Below, piece after piece: positions 26,638 to 36,761 of a stretch of 64,000 bases of DNA. The notes beneath the pieces are model-generated. The model saw only the letters and a list, made by a program, of their open reading frames with translations, was not told the origin of the DNA and ran no database searches. This DNA is from Methylacidimicrobium fagopyrum (GTDB taxonomy: Bacteria; Verrucomicrobiota; Verrucomicrobiia; Limisphaerales; UBA11358), in assembly GCA_026225255.1 (NCBI GenBank), contig JAMFSJ010000066.1, positions 62,001 to 126,000 of the forward strand, written 5' to 3'. Each line of letters opens with the position of its first letter. Position 1 is the first letter of the stretch. Made by a program: the position numbers and the translations under genes.

Positions 26638-29600
26638 ATGAAATCAACTAACCAACGCACTGTTTCGTGGCGCACGCTGCTTGTGCTATCGATGTTATTC
26701 ACTTTGACCGCGTTCGGTCAGACTCCCGGTGTCATCGGCATCAAGTTCGGCTTCACGGGCACTTATTCCACGGCGGATGTTCCTTTCCCGACGGACTCGA
26801 CCGGCGTGGTGCCGATGACGAACTGGAATAATCTGCAAGCGACCACCGTTGCTTCCATCACCGCCACGACTTGGAATATCGCCCAAGACAGTGCCGGCAA
26901 TGCCCTGAATGGTATTACGTTGCAGGCGGCGGGCGTTAATGATGGGTGGCATACCGGCGGCACGGAATGTGCGGCCGGCCGGTTGTTGTATAACTATTGG
27001 AAGTTTAATAACAATAACTCATTGGTGGATGGCGGCGGCAAACATTACGTCACGTTTACCATCACCAATCTGGTATCTAGCATTTATGATGTGTATGTCT
27101 ATATCAACGATAACAACGGCAATTACTGGGGTAATGCGCAGGCTAACTCGGTGATTGCGATCGGTAATAACGTAGACGGCGGTGGACAAAATGGTTTTAA
27201 CGGTGCCTCGACCGATCCCTGTAGTCTGACCACCCCCTTTCATACCGCCACGGGTTACGGCAACAATGTCAACTATGTGAAGATTCCCGCTGTGGTAACG
27301 ACTTCCGGTGGGGTCATTGTGGTGACTGTGGTTTCGCATGGCGGTAATGATATGGCTGTTGCCGGTATCCAACTCGTGCCGCCGCCGACGGTGGCCATCG
27401 CTACCTCGCCGGCCAGTGAAACGGTGATGACGAACGGCATTGGTAGTTTTAGCGTAACGCTCAACGGCGGGGCGGCCCCGTTCGTATATCAGTGGTATCA
27501 CGTCAGCGGTGGGGTGACGAATCCGATCACTGACGGCAGCGGAGTTGGCGCGACTTATCTCACGCCGGCGGTGACCTCCGCGATGAGTGGTGATGGCTAT
27601 TATGTCAAGGTGTCGGATGCATTGAACACGACAGCGACCAGTTCAACCGCTACTTTGACCGTGGTGGCCACGACGGCGAGTGTGGTGAGTGTCAAGTTTT
27701 TGCCGAGTGATGCGCTGGGCACCGGGCCGGTTTTGGCGAGCACCGATTTGACCGGACTTTACGCTTCCTCAAACTGGAATACGATCGCGGTCACTGTCGA
27801 TGGCTCCACGCAAAATTTCATCGCCTTGAAAGATACCCGCGGCTATGGCAGCCCGATTCAAGTCACGACATTGGGGACTTCCGATGGCTGGTATATTAAT
27901 AGTCCTACGACGGATAATGCCCCGATCACCAAGTTATTAAACACGTTTGTCAAAGGCAGAAAGCCGGCCGTAGTGGGCAATCCCACCGCGCTCGGAACCG
28001 GTGTGATGCAGTTTGTCATCAATAACCTGAATAACTCCCAGACTTATAATGCCTATCTCTACTTGCTCGACAACAGCACCGGCAATCTGCCGGATATAGA
28101 CGGTGGCAACGGTGTCACCAATTACGCGGGTAACTTGCTCGGTAATGTCAATCAGGGAAGTAACTATCTTATTTCGGTAAATCAAAATCCAACCGGTCCG
28201 CGTGACAGCGGCAATTATGTCCATCTTACGGGACTGACGCCGACGGCCGGAGCCATCACGATTACCGTGGCGTGGAATACTAATTCCACCGGCGACGGCA
28301 TTGGCGTCAGTGGTTTACAAGTCGTTCAGTCGAGCATCGATTTGTCTCCCGTAAGTATCATCGTCCAACCCGCCACGCAGCGAGTGGTGACGAATACGCC
28401 GGCAACCTTCAGCGTTTCGGCGGCGGGCAGTCCGATCAACTATCAATGGTATAAAATTGTCGGCAACACCACGAACGCCCTCGTCAATGCTACCAATTAC
28501 ACTTACACCGTAGCTTCCGTGCAAGATAGTGACACGGGCAGTAAATACTTTGTCGTGGTTAGTAACCAATTAAACCAATTGGTCAGTCAAGCCGCCATGT
28601 TGACGGCGGGACATGTGATCTCGCCGGTCATCGGATTTTTGGAGAACGATCAATTTAACACGGGAGCTTGGGGGTCTGACGCGGCCGCGTTCGCCCAGAT
28701 TTTTCCAGGATCACCTTGGCTGGCCAACAATACGCCAACAAAAGTTCAATACTTACAAACCTTTGACGACCACCAAGACTTGGTCGGCAATTCGTCGGAA
28801 CGTATCTACGGCTACTTCATGCCGCCGGTAACGGGTAACTATATCTTCTATGTCGCCTCGGACGATTCGGCCGCGCTTTGGTTGAGCACGGATAATACCC
28901 CGGCGAATGTTTACGAGATCGCGCAAGTTCAAAGCTGGATGTATCACAATGATTGGACGATGTCGCAGACCTGTGGTGAAACGCCCTTTGGCGGCGGTGG
29001 CGAATTTCGTTCGGATCAGTTTGAATTGGGTGGTGGTCAGAATAATGCGCAGCAAGCCAGTTCCGTTAATGGCGGATCATGGAGTTACTGGCCCGGTTTG
29101 AATCCTGACGGCAGCATTACGCTAACCGCTGGCACGCCTTATTATATTGAATTAGATCATTGGCAGGGCAACGGCGGCCAGGCAGCTTCCGTGACCTATA
29201 AGTTGGCCAGCCAGCCGGATCCGGCGTATCAATCCGCGCCCTTGCTCGCCTATGATAACATCGCGGCCGTGCAGGCAGTCGATGGCGATATGATTGTCAT
29301 CACCAACCAGCCCGTAGATGCTACGGCGTTGGAAGGTCTTTCGACGACCTTCTCGGTGACCGCCGGTTCCTATGTCGCCGGCCTGAATAATGCCGCGGCA
29401 CCGCCCATTGAATACCAATGGTTCATGATCAGTGGCGGCGTGACGAATATGATCGCCGGTGCCAACAGCTTGACTTACACGACCGTGCCGGAAGTGCTGG
29501 CGAACAGTGGTCAAAAATTCTTCTGCCAACTGACCACGATTGCCTTCCAAACGAATAGCAGCGCCGCCATGTTGACCGTGCAGACGAGCAATGTGAAACC

Positions 29601-30732
29601 CGCGATCAGTGAAATCGGTGGCACGCCTACCAGCGTATTCATTACGTGGAATGAATTGCTCGATTCGGCGAGCGCGGTCAATCTGGCAAACTATTCGATT
29701 AATGGCGGCGCCACGATCGTGTCGGCTACGGCCACGAATATCATCGCCAGTCCGTATGCCGCAACGGTAGTGACGTTGAACATTGCCAATGCGGTTCCGG
29801 GTCAGAACTACACGTTGACGGCGAATAATATCAAGAACTTGCCGTTGAGCGAATCCGTCGTGCCGAACACTACGGCCAAATTCGTCGCTTATAATGCCTA
29901 CCTTGATTTCAACGAAGGTCAGTCCGCCGTCAATTACGGTTTGGCTAGCTTGGACTTGAATGACGGGATCAACGGCGCGGGCGCGATGGATCTCGCCATC
30001 CCCAGCGGCGGCACGGGAGCCGTGTTGGTCAGCGATCCGTTGAGCGGCGGCACGGTGACGAATTTCACCGCGACGTTCAAGATATTCATGGCGCCGTTCC
30101 CCAATAACAACGACAACAATCCGACCGGGTTGGGTGACGGTATCAGCTTCAACTTTGGTAACAGTGCGGCGGTCTATTACGGTGCGCCGAATGTCGGCTC
30201 CTTTAGTGATGGCCTCAGTGGTGCCAATGTTTTGGCGGTAAACTTCAAGACCTCCGCGGGCACGACGGCGATCGGCGTGAACGTCCTTTACGGCGGCACC
30301 TTGGTGGCGAGTGCTGCGCTGCCGCAAACCAATATGATCAACAGCCGTTGGGTGGATATCACCATCCAATTGAATGCCAACGGCACGGTGAATGTGGATC
30401 GTGACGGCGTCGCGCTGATATCGGGCGTTGTCTTACCTAGCTACACCCCGGCTTCCAGTGCCAACTTCCTGGTGGGCGCAGCGTGCGGTGGTAATTGGTC
30501 GGAACAAGTCGTGGACACCCTCGCTATTCTTGAAAATGCGCCGGTGTCGCCGGCCTTGATTCAATTCAATGCTAACAACGGTAACTTGAACTTTTCGTGG
30601 CAACCGGCCGGTGGCCGACTCCAAACCGCGTCGAGTTTGACCGGACCGTGGACGAATGTCGGCGGCAGCCAATCGCTCACCGTGCCGGCAAGTAACACTG
30701 GCGCAGCATTCTACCGCGTTGTGGTTCCGTGA
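26638..30732 (+). CDS. Giant secreted protein with Ig-like, PA14 and lectin-like domains
   Basis: 1,364 residues from the ATG at 26638 (MKSTNQRTVSWRTLLVLSMLFTLTAFGQ, signal peptide). Two related carbohydrate-binding-like modules start GVIGIKFGF and VVSVKFLPSD (about 25-240 and 350-570), each with NWN and DGW motifs. Ig-like domains carry the Y-Q/E-W-Y/F core (FVYQWYHVSGG, INYQWYKIVG, EYQWFMISGG). PA14 is at about 660-855 (YGYFMPPVTGNYIFYVASDD, AGTPYYIELDHWQGNGG). A type III/Big-like domain (984-1085) and an L-type-lectin-like domain (1088-1300, GLGDGISFNFGN) follow. The terminal module reads LNFSWQPAGGRLQTASSLTG to AFYRVVVP. No enzyme active site is seen; surface glycan capture or adhesion is inferred. 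It directly follows the kinase/regulator pair and precedes a pseudopilin gene. Confidence 0.88.
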   Translation: MKSTNQRTVSWRTLLVLSMLFTLTAFGQTPGVIGIKFGFTGTYSTADVPFPTDSTGVVPMTNWNNLQATTVASITATTWNIAQDSAGNALNGITLQAAGVNDGWHTGGTECAAGRLLYNYWKFNNNNSLVDGGGKHYVTFTITNLVSSIYDVYVYINDNNGNYWGNAQANSVIAIGNNVDGGGQNGFNGASTDPCSLTTPFHTATGYGNNVNYVKIPAVVTTSGGVIVVTVVSHGGNDMAVAGIQLVPPPTVAIATSPASETVMTNGIGSFSVTLNGGAAPFVYQWYHVSGGVTNPITDGSGVGATYLTPAVTSAMSGDGYYVKVSDALNTTATSSTATLTVVATTASVVSVKFLPSDALGTGPVLASTDLTGLYASSNWNTIAVTVDGSTQNFIALKDTRGYGSPIQVTTLGTSDGWYINSPTTDNAPITKLLNTFVKGRKPAVVGNPTALGTGVMQFVINNLNNSQTYNAYLYLLDNSTGNLPDIDGGNGVTNYAGNLLGNVNQGSNYLISVNQNPTGPRDSGNYVHLTGLTPTAGAITITVAWNTNSTGDGIGVSGLQVVQSSIDLSPVSIIVQPATQRVVTNTPATFSVSAAGSPINYQWYKIVGNTTNALVNATNYTYTVASVQDSDTGSKYFVVVSNQLNQLVSQAAMLTAGHVISPVIGFLENDQFNTGAWGSDAAAFAQIFPGSPWLANNTPTKVQYLQTFDDHQDLVGNSSERIYGYFMPPVTGNYIFYVASDDSAALWLSTDNTPANVYEIAQVQSWMYHNDWTMSQTCGETPFGGGGEFRSDQFELGGGQNNAQQASSVNGGSWSYWPGLNPDGSITLTAGTPYYIELDHWQGNGGQAASVTYKLASQPDPAYQSAPLLAYDNIAAVQAVDGDMIVITNQPVDATALEGLSTTFSVTAGSYVAGLNNAAAPPIEYQWFMISGGVTNMIAGANSLTYTTVPEVLANSGQKFFCQLTTIAFQTNSSAAMLTVQTSNVKPAISEIGGTPTSVFITWNELLDSASAVNLANYSINGGATIVSATATNIIASPYAATVVTLNIANAVPGQNYTLTANNIKNLPLSESVVPNTTAKFVAYNAYLDFNEGQSAVNYGLASLDLNDGINGAGAMDLAIPSGGTGAVLVSDPLSGGTVTNFTATFKIFMAPFPNNNDNNPTGLGDGISFNFGNSAAVYYGAPNVGSFSDGLSGANVLAVNFKTSAGTTAIGVNVLYGGTLVASAALPQTNMINSRWVDITIQLNANGTVNVDRDGVALISGVVLPSYTPASSANFLVGAACGGNWSEQVVDTLAILENAPVSPALIQFNANNGNLNFSWQPAGGRLQTASSLTGPWTNVGGSQSLTVPASNTGAAFYRVVVP

Positions 30733-30781
30733 GTTAGTTGTGGGTTAGTTGTGGAAGCAGTCGGAACGTCCGGCTGCTTCC
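30733..30781 (+). terminator. Tandem 11-mer plus 13-bp hairpin between secreted-protein and pseudopilin genes
   Basis: GTTAGTTGTGG is repeated head to tail (30733-30743, 30744-30754) right after the stop codon. It is followed by a 13-bp stem (30753-30765 with 30769-30781, one G-T pair) and an ACG loop. There is no U-tract (CTAATCCG follows), so it may act as an attenuator or processing site that sets the ratio of the two products rather than as a full stop. Confidence 0.6.
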
Positions 30782-30806
30782 TAATCCGAACAAAATACTA
30801 TTTACG

Positions 30807-31655
<849 letters not shown>

Positions 31656-31672
31656 GCGGGAAAAGTTCCCGC
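31656..31672. repeat. Dispersed palindrome with GGGAAAAGTTCCC core, copy 2
   Basis: GCGGGAA-AAG-TTCCCGC begins right after the pseudopilin stop codon. The core is identical to that at 2598-2610. It can form a stable hairpin but lacks a T-tract. Confidence 0.5.
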
Positions 31673-31730
31673 GTCCAACCGCCTAGCTCCCGAGCAATCC
31701 CAAATTTCAAATACGCAACCCTCAATCCGT

Positions 31731-31755
31731 AGCACCCAGCTTGGCTGTTGGTGCT
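31731..31755 (+). promoter_or_regulatory. Hairpin upstream of the GH2 gene
   Basis: AGCACC (31731-31736) pairs with GGTGCT (31750-31755), and the inner CAGC-TTG-GCTG adds four pairs with a two-base bulge. It lies 41 bases before the GH2 start codon. It may be a weak terminator or a leader structure; T and A bases follow but there is no clean T-run. Confidence 0.4.
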
Positions 31756-31796
31756 TGGAATTTTCATTTATAAATCATTACCCTTTAAAACTAACT

Positions 31797-34655
31797 ATGA
31801 TTCGGCTTAAACAGTGGTTGTCCTGGTTCACTATTTTGAGTGCGGTCAGCGTCGCGATGGCGGCGGAGTCGCCGACGGAACGGCTATCGCTGGATGTCGG
31901 TTGGAAATTTTATCTCGGCAATCCGTGGGGCAACGATTTATGGCTCGGCAAGGCGGCGGATTTGAAAGGCCCGGCGCGGCCGGATTTCTCGGACTTTGAT
32001 TGGCGCACGGTGGATCTGCCGCATGATTGGGCGGTGGAATTGCCGTTCGATCGCACGGCCGACGCGAGCCACGGTTTTAAACCCGTCGGCCCGGGCTTCG
32101 CCACGAACAACGTCGCGTGGTATCGCCGCTCGCTGGAATTGTCCCCGGCGGATATGGGCAAACGGCTGGGGCTCCAATTCGACGGCGTGTTTCACGATTG
32201 CGATGTGTTTGTGAACGGCTGGTTCGTCGGCCATCACGCGGGCGGCTACAATGGTTTTCGCTTTGACATCACGGACGTGGCGAATCCCAACGGCAAAAAT
32301 GTCGTCGCCGTGAAAGTGGACGTGTCGCAATTCGACGGCTGGTTTTACGAAGGCGCGGGAATTTATCGTCACGTCTGGCTCGTGAAAAATGCGCCGCTCG
32401 CCCTCGCGCCCGATGGCGTTTTTGTGTGGAGCGAATTCAAAAACAATCTACCGGTCGGGGCGGCGGAAATAAAAGTCGAAGCCAGTTTGCTGAACTTGCA
32501 GACCAATGCCGCCGCGGCGACGGTGACGTGCGAGATTCTTTCTCCGGCCGGGCAATCGCTGGCGAAATTCAAAAGCACGGAAAAAGTCGGCCGCCTCGCG
32601 CAAAGCGACGTTCGCCTCGGCACAAAAATTTCTTCGCCCGCGTTGTGGTCGCCGGAATCGCCGCAACTTTACCAACTCATCACGACGGTCGAAAGCGGCG
32701 GTAAAATTGTTGACCGCAAGCAAACCGAATTTGGCATCCGCACCGTGGCTTACGATCCCAACACCGGTTTTTTGTTGAATGGCAAACCGTATCAAATCAA
32801 GGGCACTTGCAATCATCAAGACGCGGCGGGCGTGGGCGCGGCGGTGCCGGACGCATTGCAATACTATCGCATTGCCAAATTAAAAGAGTTCGGCTGCAAC
32901 GCGTATCGCACCTCGCACAACGCGCCGACGCCCGAGTTGCTGGCGGCGTGTGACCGCTTGGGTATGTTGGTGCTGGACGAAAATCGTTTGTTCGGCAGCG
33001 ACGCGGTCAATCTGGAACGCTTTAAAGCCCAGATCTTGTGCGATCGTAATCATCCCAGCGTTTTCACGTGGTCACTGTGCAATGAAGAATGGAACGCGCA
33101 GAACAGCCCGGTCGGCGCGGCCGTCGCGCTAACCATGCAAAATCTCGCGCATTCGCTCGATCCGACGCGTGAATGCACGGCGGCGGTCAACAGCGGCACT
33201 TACGGCGACGAAGGTTTTTTCGCGGTGCTCGACGTGAAGGGATTTAATTATCACTTCGAAAATATGGACGCGTATCACGCGGCGTTTCCGGCGTCAAAAA
33301 TTCTCGGCACCGAACAAGCCAGTTCCATCGGCACGCGCGGCATTTATACGAACGACGAGTCGCTCGGTTACGTCAGTGCTTACGACGATCACAATCCGCG
33401 CTGGGGCTGTTCCGCCGAAGAATGGTGGAGCTTTTTCGACGCGCGCCCGTGGTCGTCCGGCGGTTTTGTGTGGACGGGCTTTGATTATCGTGGCGAACCG
33501 ACGCCTTACCAATGGCCGTGCATCAATTCCCATTTTGGCATCCTGGACACCTGCGGTTTCCCCAAAGATAATTTCTGGTATTACCAATCGTGGTGGACGA
33601 CCAACCTCGTTTTACATTTGCTGCCGCACTGGAATTGGCCGGGTCGCGAAGGTCAGGAAATTTCCGTGCGCGCCTTGAGCAACTGTCAGGCGGTGGAATT
33701 GTTTTTGAACGGTCAAAGCCTGGGTCGCCAGACGATGAAAAAAGATTCGGAGTTGAAATGGAATGTGAAATATGCGCCGGGAACTTTGAGTGCCCAAGGT
33801 TTTAAGGACGGCAAACTTGTGGCGGAAACCAAAGTTGAAACGACGGGTGAACCCATCGCGCTGAAGCTGGCGCCGGATCGCACCACGATCCAGGCCGATG
33901 GCAAAGACGTCAGCGTTATCAATGTTTCCGTGCTCGATGCGCAAAATCGCGTCGTGCCGGTTGCGGCCGATCTGATTCATTTTAAATTGAACGGTCCGGG
34001 AAAAATCATCGGCGTGGGCAATGGCGATCCGAGTTGTCACGAGCCGGATATTTTTGTGACGCCACCGAGTAACAAGGTGATTCCAGAAAACGCTGGCTGG
34101 CATTATAAAATTTTGCCGGACGTGAAAAATCCGCAGTTGGCTGAACTGCAACCGGAGTTTGACGATTCAGCTTGGAAAAAAGTGGATACGCGGGGGGAAG
34201 CGAAATCATTGCGGCAACCGGCGCAGGCGATTTATCGCGCGAAAATTTCGGTGGATGCCGAGGAATTGGCGGCGGCGGTGCAATTGAAAGTGGGGCGGAT
34301 GGATGATTCCGGCTGGGTTTATATCAACGGCAAACTGGCGGGTGAATCGCATGATTGGTCGGCCTCGCCCACCTTCGACATCAAATCGCTTTTGCACACG
34401 GGCGAAAATACGATTGCCATTGCCATCATTAATACGGACAACAGCGGTGGTTTGGGCAACGGGGTGAGTTTGATTCTTTCCAAAAAAGTGGAAGCCCCGA
34501 AATGGCAACGCAGCGCGTTCAACGGTCTTGCGCAAGTTTTAGTGCAAGCGGATCAGACGGGTGGAGAAATCCAACTGCGCGCCAGCGCGGACAACCTTGC
34601 GCCCACCACGTTCGTGATTCATTCGCAAAAAGCAGACGCGGTGGTGGCTCAGTAA
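31797..34655 (+). CDS. Glycoside hydrolase family 2 enzyme, beta-galactosidase-like
   Basis: 952 residues from the ATG at 31797, which starts the signal peptide (MIRLKQWLSWFTILSAVSVAMAAE). Domain order is typical of GH2: N-terminal jelly roll (VDLPHDWAVELPF, WYRRSLELS, GVFHDCDVFVNGWFVGHHAG), an Ig-like sandwich, then the TIM barrel with RTSHNAPTPELLAACDRLGM, acid/base Glu430 in TWSLCNEEWN, and nucleophile Glu506 in LGTEQASS. Two or more C-terminal beta domains follow (about 640-950). HDW and SHN motifs point to beta-galactosidase. A beta-glucuronidase or beta-mannosidase cannot be excluded by eye. It is exported, so it probably trims galactose from the same extracellular glycan. It closes cassette A; a convergent hairpin follows. 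Confidence 0.92.
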   Translation: MIRLKQWLSWFTILSAVSVAMAAESPTERLSLDVGWKFYLGNPWGNDLWLGKAADLKGPARPDFSDFDWRTVDLPHDWAVELPFDRTADASHGFKPVGPGFATNNVAWYRRSLELSPADMGKRLGLQFDGVFHDCDVFVNGWFVGHHAGGYNGFRFDITDVANPNGKNVVAVKVDVSQFDGWFYEGAGIYRHVWLVKNAPLALAPDGVFVWSEFKNNLPVGAAEIKVEASLLNLQTNAAAATVTCEILSPAGQSLAKFKSTEKVGRLAQSDVRLGTKISSPALWSPESPQLYQLITTVESGGKIVDRKQTEFGIRTVAYDPNTGFLLNGKPYQIKGTCNHQDAAGVGAAVPDALQYYRIAKLKEFGCNAYRTSHNAPTPELLAACDRLGMLVLDENRLFGSDAVNLERFKAQILCDRNHPSVFTWSLCNEEWNAQNSPVGAAVALTMQNLAHSLDPTRECTAAVNSGTYGDEGFFAVLDVKGFNYHFENMDAYHAAFPASKILGTEQASSIGTRGIYTNDESLGYVSAYDDHNPRWGCSAEEWWSFFDARPWSSGGFVWTGFDYRGEPTPYQWPCINSHFGILDTCGFPKDNFWYYQSWWTTNLVLHLLPHWNWPGREGQEISVRALSNCQAVELFLNGQSLGRQTMKKDSELKWNVKYAPGTLSAQGFKDGKLVAETKVETTGEPIALKLAPDRTTIQADGKDVSVINVSVLDAQNRVVPVAADLIHFKLNGPGKIIGVGNGDPSCHEPDIFVTPPSNKVIPENAGWHYKILPDVKNPQLAELQPEFDDSAWKKVDTRGEAKSLRQPAQAIYRAKISVDAEELAAAVQLKVGRMDDSGWVYINGKLAGESHDWSASPTFDIKSLLHTGENTIAIAIINTDNSGGLGNGVSLILSKKVEAPKWQRSAFNGLAQVLVQADQTGGEIQLRASADNLAPTTFVIHSQKADAVVAQ

Positions 34656-34663
34656 AATCGTCA

Positions 34664-34692
34664 CGCCGGCGCGTTGGTAAAACGCGCCGGCG
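34664..34692. terminator. Hairpin between convergent GH2 and GH5-like genes
   Basis: CGCCGGCGCGTT (34664-34675) pairs perfectly with AACGCGCCGGCG (34681-34692) around GGTAA. The very stable 12-bp stem lies in the 44-bp gap between two stop codons and can serve both directions, although T-tracts are short. Confidence 0.75.
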
Positions 34693-34699
34693 AAACAGC

Positions 34700-35827
34700 T
34701 CAGTGAGTTTTCTCGCCCGCGAGCGTGACGGATTTGATGTAGTCGGTTTCCTGAATGTTGTAAGGCGTGCCGTCCGGGCGGAAAATATCGTGAAACCACA
34801 ACGGCGGCTCGGCGGTGTATTTTTTATCCCACGAATCCCACGGAAAAATCGTCTGCGTTTTGCCGGAAACAAATCCCCAATTATAGGCGCCAACATTTTG
34901 ATCGTGCATATATTTCAGGTTTGGCTCAAACGTGCTCCCAGCGGGACGCGCCATGTATTCCGTGCACACCAGCGGACGACGATAACGCTGCAAATTTTCC
35001 ACGCATTTTTTCAACTCATCCAGCCGGCTGTAATTATGAAATGAAATGACGTCCGAGTTCTGTAACTGCACGCGTTCCATGGAAGATAGCTTTTCGGGAT
35101 CCGCCCAATTGCCGAGCCAGACACCGCTGGTCAACGGTTGCGACGGTTTCATTTCACGCGCCCAGGCAAAGGTTTCTTGCAATAAAATCAGCGCCATATC
35201 GCGTTTGCCCGTGACTTCAAATTTTCCGTAGGAAGAACCATTGCCATTATCCGGCTCATTGAACAGATCCCACATATCAATGCGCGAATCATTTTTGAAA
35301 TGGCCGATGACGCCCTGCACGTAAGGTTTCAATTCCGCAAACCGTTCCGGGTGCAGCATGATTTCCTGACCGGGACTTTGCACCCAGCCGGAATTATGGA
35401 CGAACGGTTTTGGCTCCGGCTGTTTCCCGGATTTCGGAAACGGATTCCAGCACGAATCAAAAAATACAAACGTCACGCCGATCTGATGTTTGTGCGCGAT
35501 AGTGAGAAATTGATCCATGCGTTTCAGAAAACCTTTGGCATCCTGTTGCCACAGCAAATCATGTAAAAATACGCGCACGCTCGTGAAGCCGATGGCTTGC
35601 GCCCAGCCCAATTCGCGGTCAATCGTCGCGGGATCAAACGTGTCGGCCTGCCACATTTCCAATTGATTGATCGCGGTGCTCGGCGTGAAATTGCAGCCCA
35701 CGAGCCAGCGATGGTGCGCGGACCATTCGTTGGCTTTTTCGACCGGCCACGGCGATTGCGCCAGGGCCGGGACGCTGGCAACGGCACTGAAGAGGGTGAG
35801 AACAAGAGTGGCAATTGTGATTCGCAT
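34700..35827 (-). CDS. Exported GH5-like (cellulase-family) glycoside hydrolase
   Basis: 375 residues from the ATG at 35827 (signal peptide MRITIATLVLTLFSAVASVPALAQ). A single (beta/alpha)8 domain follows: WLVGCNFTPSTAINQLEMWQ, GWAQAIGFTSVRVFLHDLLW, IDMWDLFNEPDNGNG with likely acid/base Glu191, ISFHNYSRLDEL, and RPLVCTEYMARP with likely nucleophile Glu290. These are the clan GH-A features of the GH5 and related superfamily. Similar proteins are often labelled 1,4-beta-xylanase or cellulase without proof; the substrate is open. It is transcribed on its own strand with the regulator and kinase of cassette B upstream, across a 180-bp gap. Confidence 0.85.
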   Translation of the reverse strand: MRITIATLVLTLFSAVASVPALAQSPWPVEKANEWSAHHRWLVGCNFTPSTAINQLEMWQADTFDPATIDRELGWAQAIGFTSVRVFLHDLLWQQDAKGFLKRMDQFLTIAHKHQIGVTFVFFDSCWNPFPKSGKQPEPKPFVHNSGWVQSPGQEIMLHPERFAELKPYVQGVIGHFKNDSRIDMWDLFNEPDNGNGSSYGKFEVTGKRDMALILLQETFAWAREMKPSQPLTSGVWLGNWADPEKLSSMERVQLQNSDVISFHNYSRLDELKKCVENLQRYRRPLVCTEYMARPAGSTFEPNLKYMHDQNVGAYNWGFVSGKTQTIFPWDSWDKKYTAEPPLWFHDIFRPDGTPYNIQETDYIKSVTLAGEKTH

Positions 35828-36007
35828 AAATGATGGGTTCAGCATTGTAATGGATGCGCGCTAATTTCGCAGATTCATGCGTGTCCGTCACGCAGCTATT
35901 TCTGGCTCCGTAAACCGGTGGTCATGATCGGCAGATTCCAAGCCGCAACTTTGAGCCATCCGTGGCCTCGCCAGTTTTATCCGAAGTGGTAATGGACGAG
36001 CGGCCAA

Positions 36008-36679
36008 TCAAGAATGCTTTTGATCAAAAAACATGGCCACCGCTTGGGTGCGGGAGCGGACGTGGAGCTTTTCGTAGATGTGTTCAATGTGCGTGTGGAC
36101 GGTGCGGTAGGAAATCTTCAGCAGTTCAGCGACTTCTTTGTAGAGATAACCTTTGGCCAGACATTCAAGCACTTCGCGTTCGCGGGCGGTCAGGCAGGCC
36201 ATTTCTTCCCGATTGGAATTGACGCTGGCGGTCGTAGCGTTGCCAAAGGATTGAATAATTTTTCGGGCGATGTTGCTGGTCATTGGCACGCCGCCGGAAG
36301 AGACGGTGCGCACGGCCGAAAGTAATTCGGCGGATTGAATCGGCTTGAGCAGATAACCACTCGCGCCGGCAGCCAACGAATTGAAAATCGTGTCCGTATC
36401 ATCGTGCACGGTCAGCATGACGACCTGCGTTTGCAGCGACCGGGGCGACAGTTGTTGCACTGCCCAAACGCCGTCGTGATCGGGCAGGTTGATGTCCATG
36501 AAAACCACCATCGGGCGCAATTGCGGAATCTCCCGCACCGCATCTTCCGCGTTGGAAAAAATTCCGAGACACGCGACGTCCGGTGCGCGTTTCAAGATGT
36601 TCGCCATGTGTTGACGCACGCGCGCGTCGTCTTCAACGACCGCGACGGTAATTTTTGGTTTGGCAGGCACGTTCAGCAC
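36008..36679 (-). CDS. NarL/FixJ-family response regulator
   Basis: 223 residues from a GTG at 36679. Receiver: VVEDDARVRQH, phospho-acceptor Asp62 in VVFMDINLPDHDG, and Lys112 in GYLLKPIQSAELL. LuxR-type DNA-binding domain: LTAREREVLECLAKGYLYKE, KISYRTVHTHIEHIYEKLHV. It follows the propeller histidine kinase on the same strand after an 82-bp gap. That gap holds a perfect palindrome (36714-36729) almost identical to one upstream of the kinase gene, suggesting autoregulation. It is related in layout to the regulator at 25758 but clearly diverged. Confidence 0.95.
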   Translation of the reverse strand: MLNVPAKPKITVAVVEDDARVRQHMANILKRAPDVACLGIFSNAEDAVREIPQLRPMVVFMDINLPDHDGVWAVQQLSPRSLQTQVVMLTVHDDTDTIFNSLAAGASGYLLKPIQSAELLSAVRTVSSGGVPMTSNIARKIIQSFGNATTASVNSNREEMACLTAREREVLECLAKGYLYKEVAELLKISYRTVHTHIEHIYEKLHVRSRTQAVAMFFDQKHS

Positions 36680-36713
36680 GCCGCAAGGATGCGGATATTA
36701 GCGATAACAACAA

Positions 36714-36729
36714 TCGGCAGTTCTGCCGA
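36714..36729. promoter_or_regulatory. Palindrome TCGGCAGTTCTGCCGA upstream of regulator gene
   Basis: Perfect 7-bp arms around TT, 35 bp before the GTG start. A copy with 15 of 16 identical bases lies at 39889-39904 upstream of the partner kinase gene. It is a candidate binding site for the NarL-type regulator; a dispersed palindromic repeat is the alternative, since a loosely similar palindrome lies at 51935. Confidence 0.5.
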
Positions 36730-36761
36730 CAATGGTTTGGAAAATGAATGCGCCATGGCGT

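Noticed and set aside
29152..30369. 405-codon open frame antisense to the PA14/Ig giant gene
   Set aside because: It is the mirror of a G/C-biased codon pattern. The translation is Arg/His/Gly-rich with no domain, and the plus-strand frame has a clear secreted-protein architecture.
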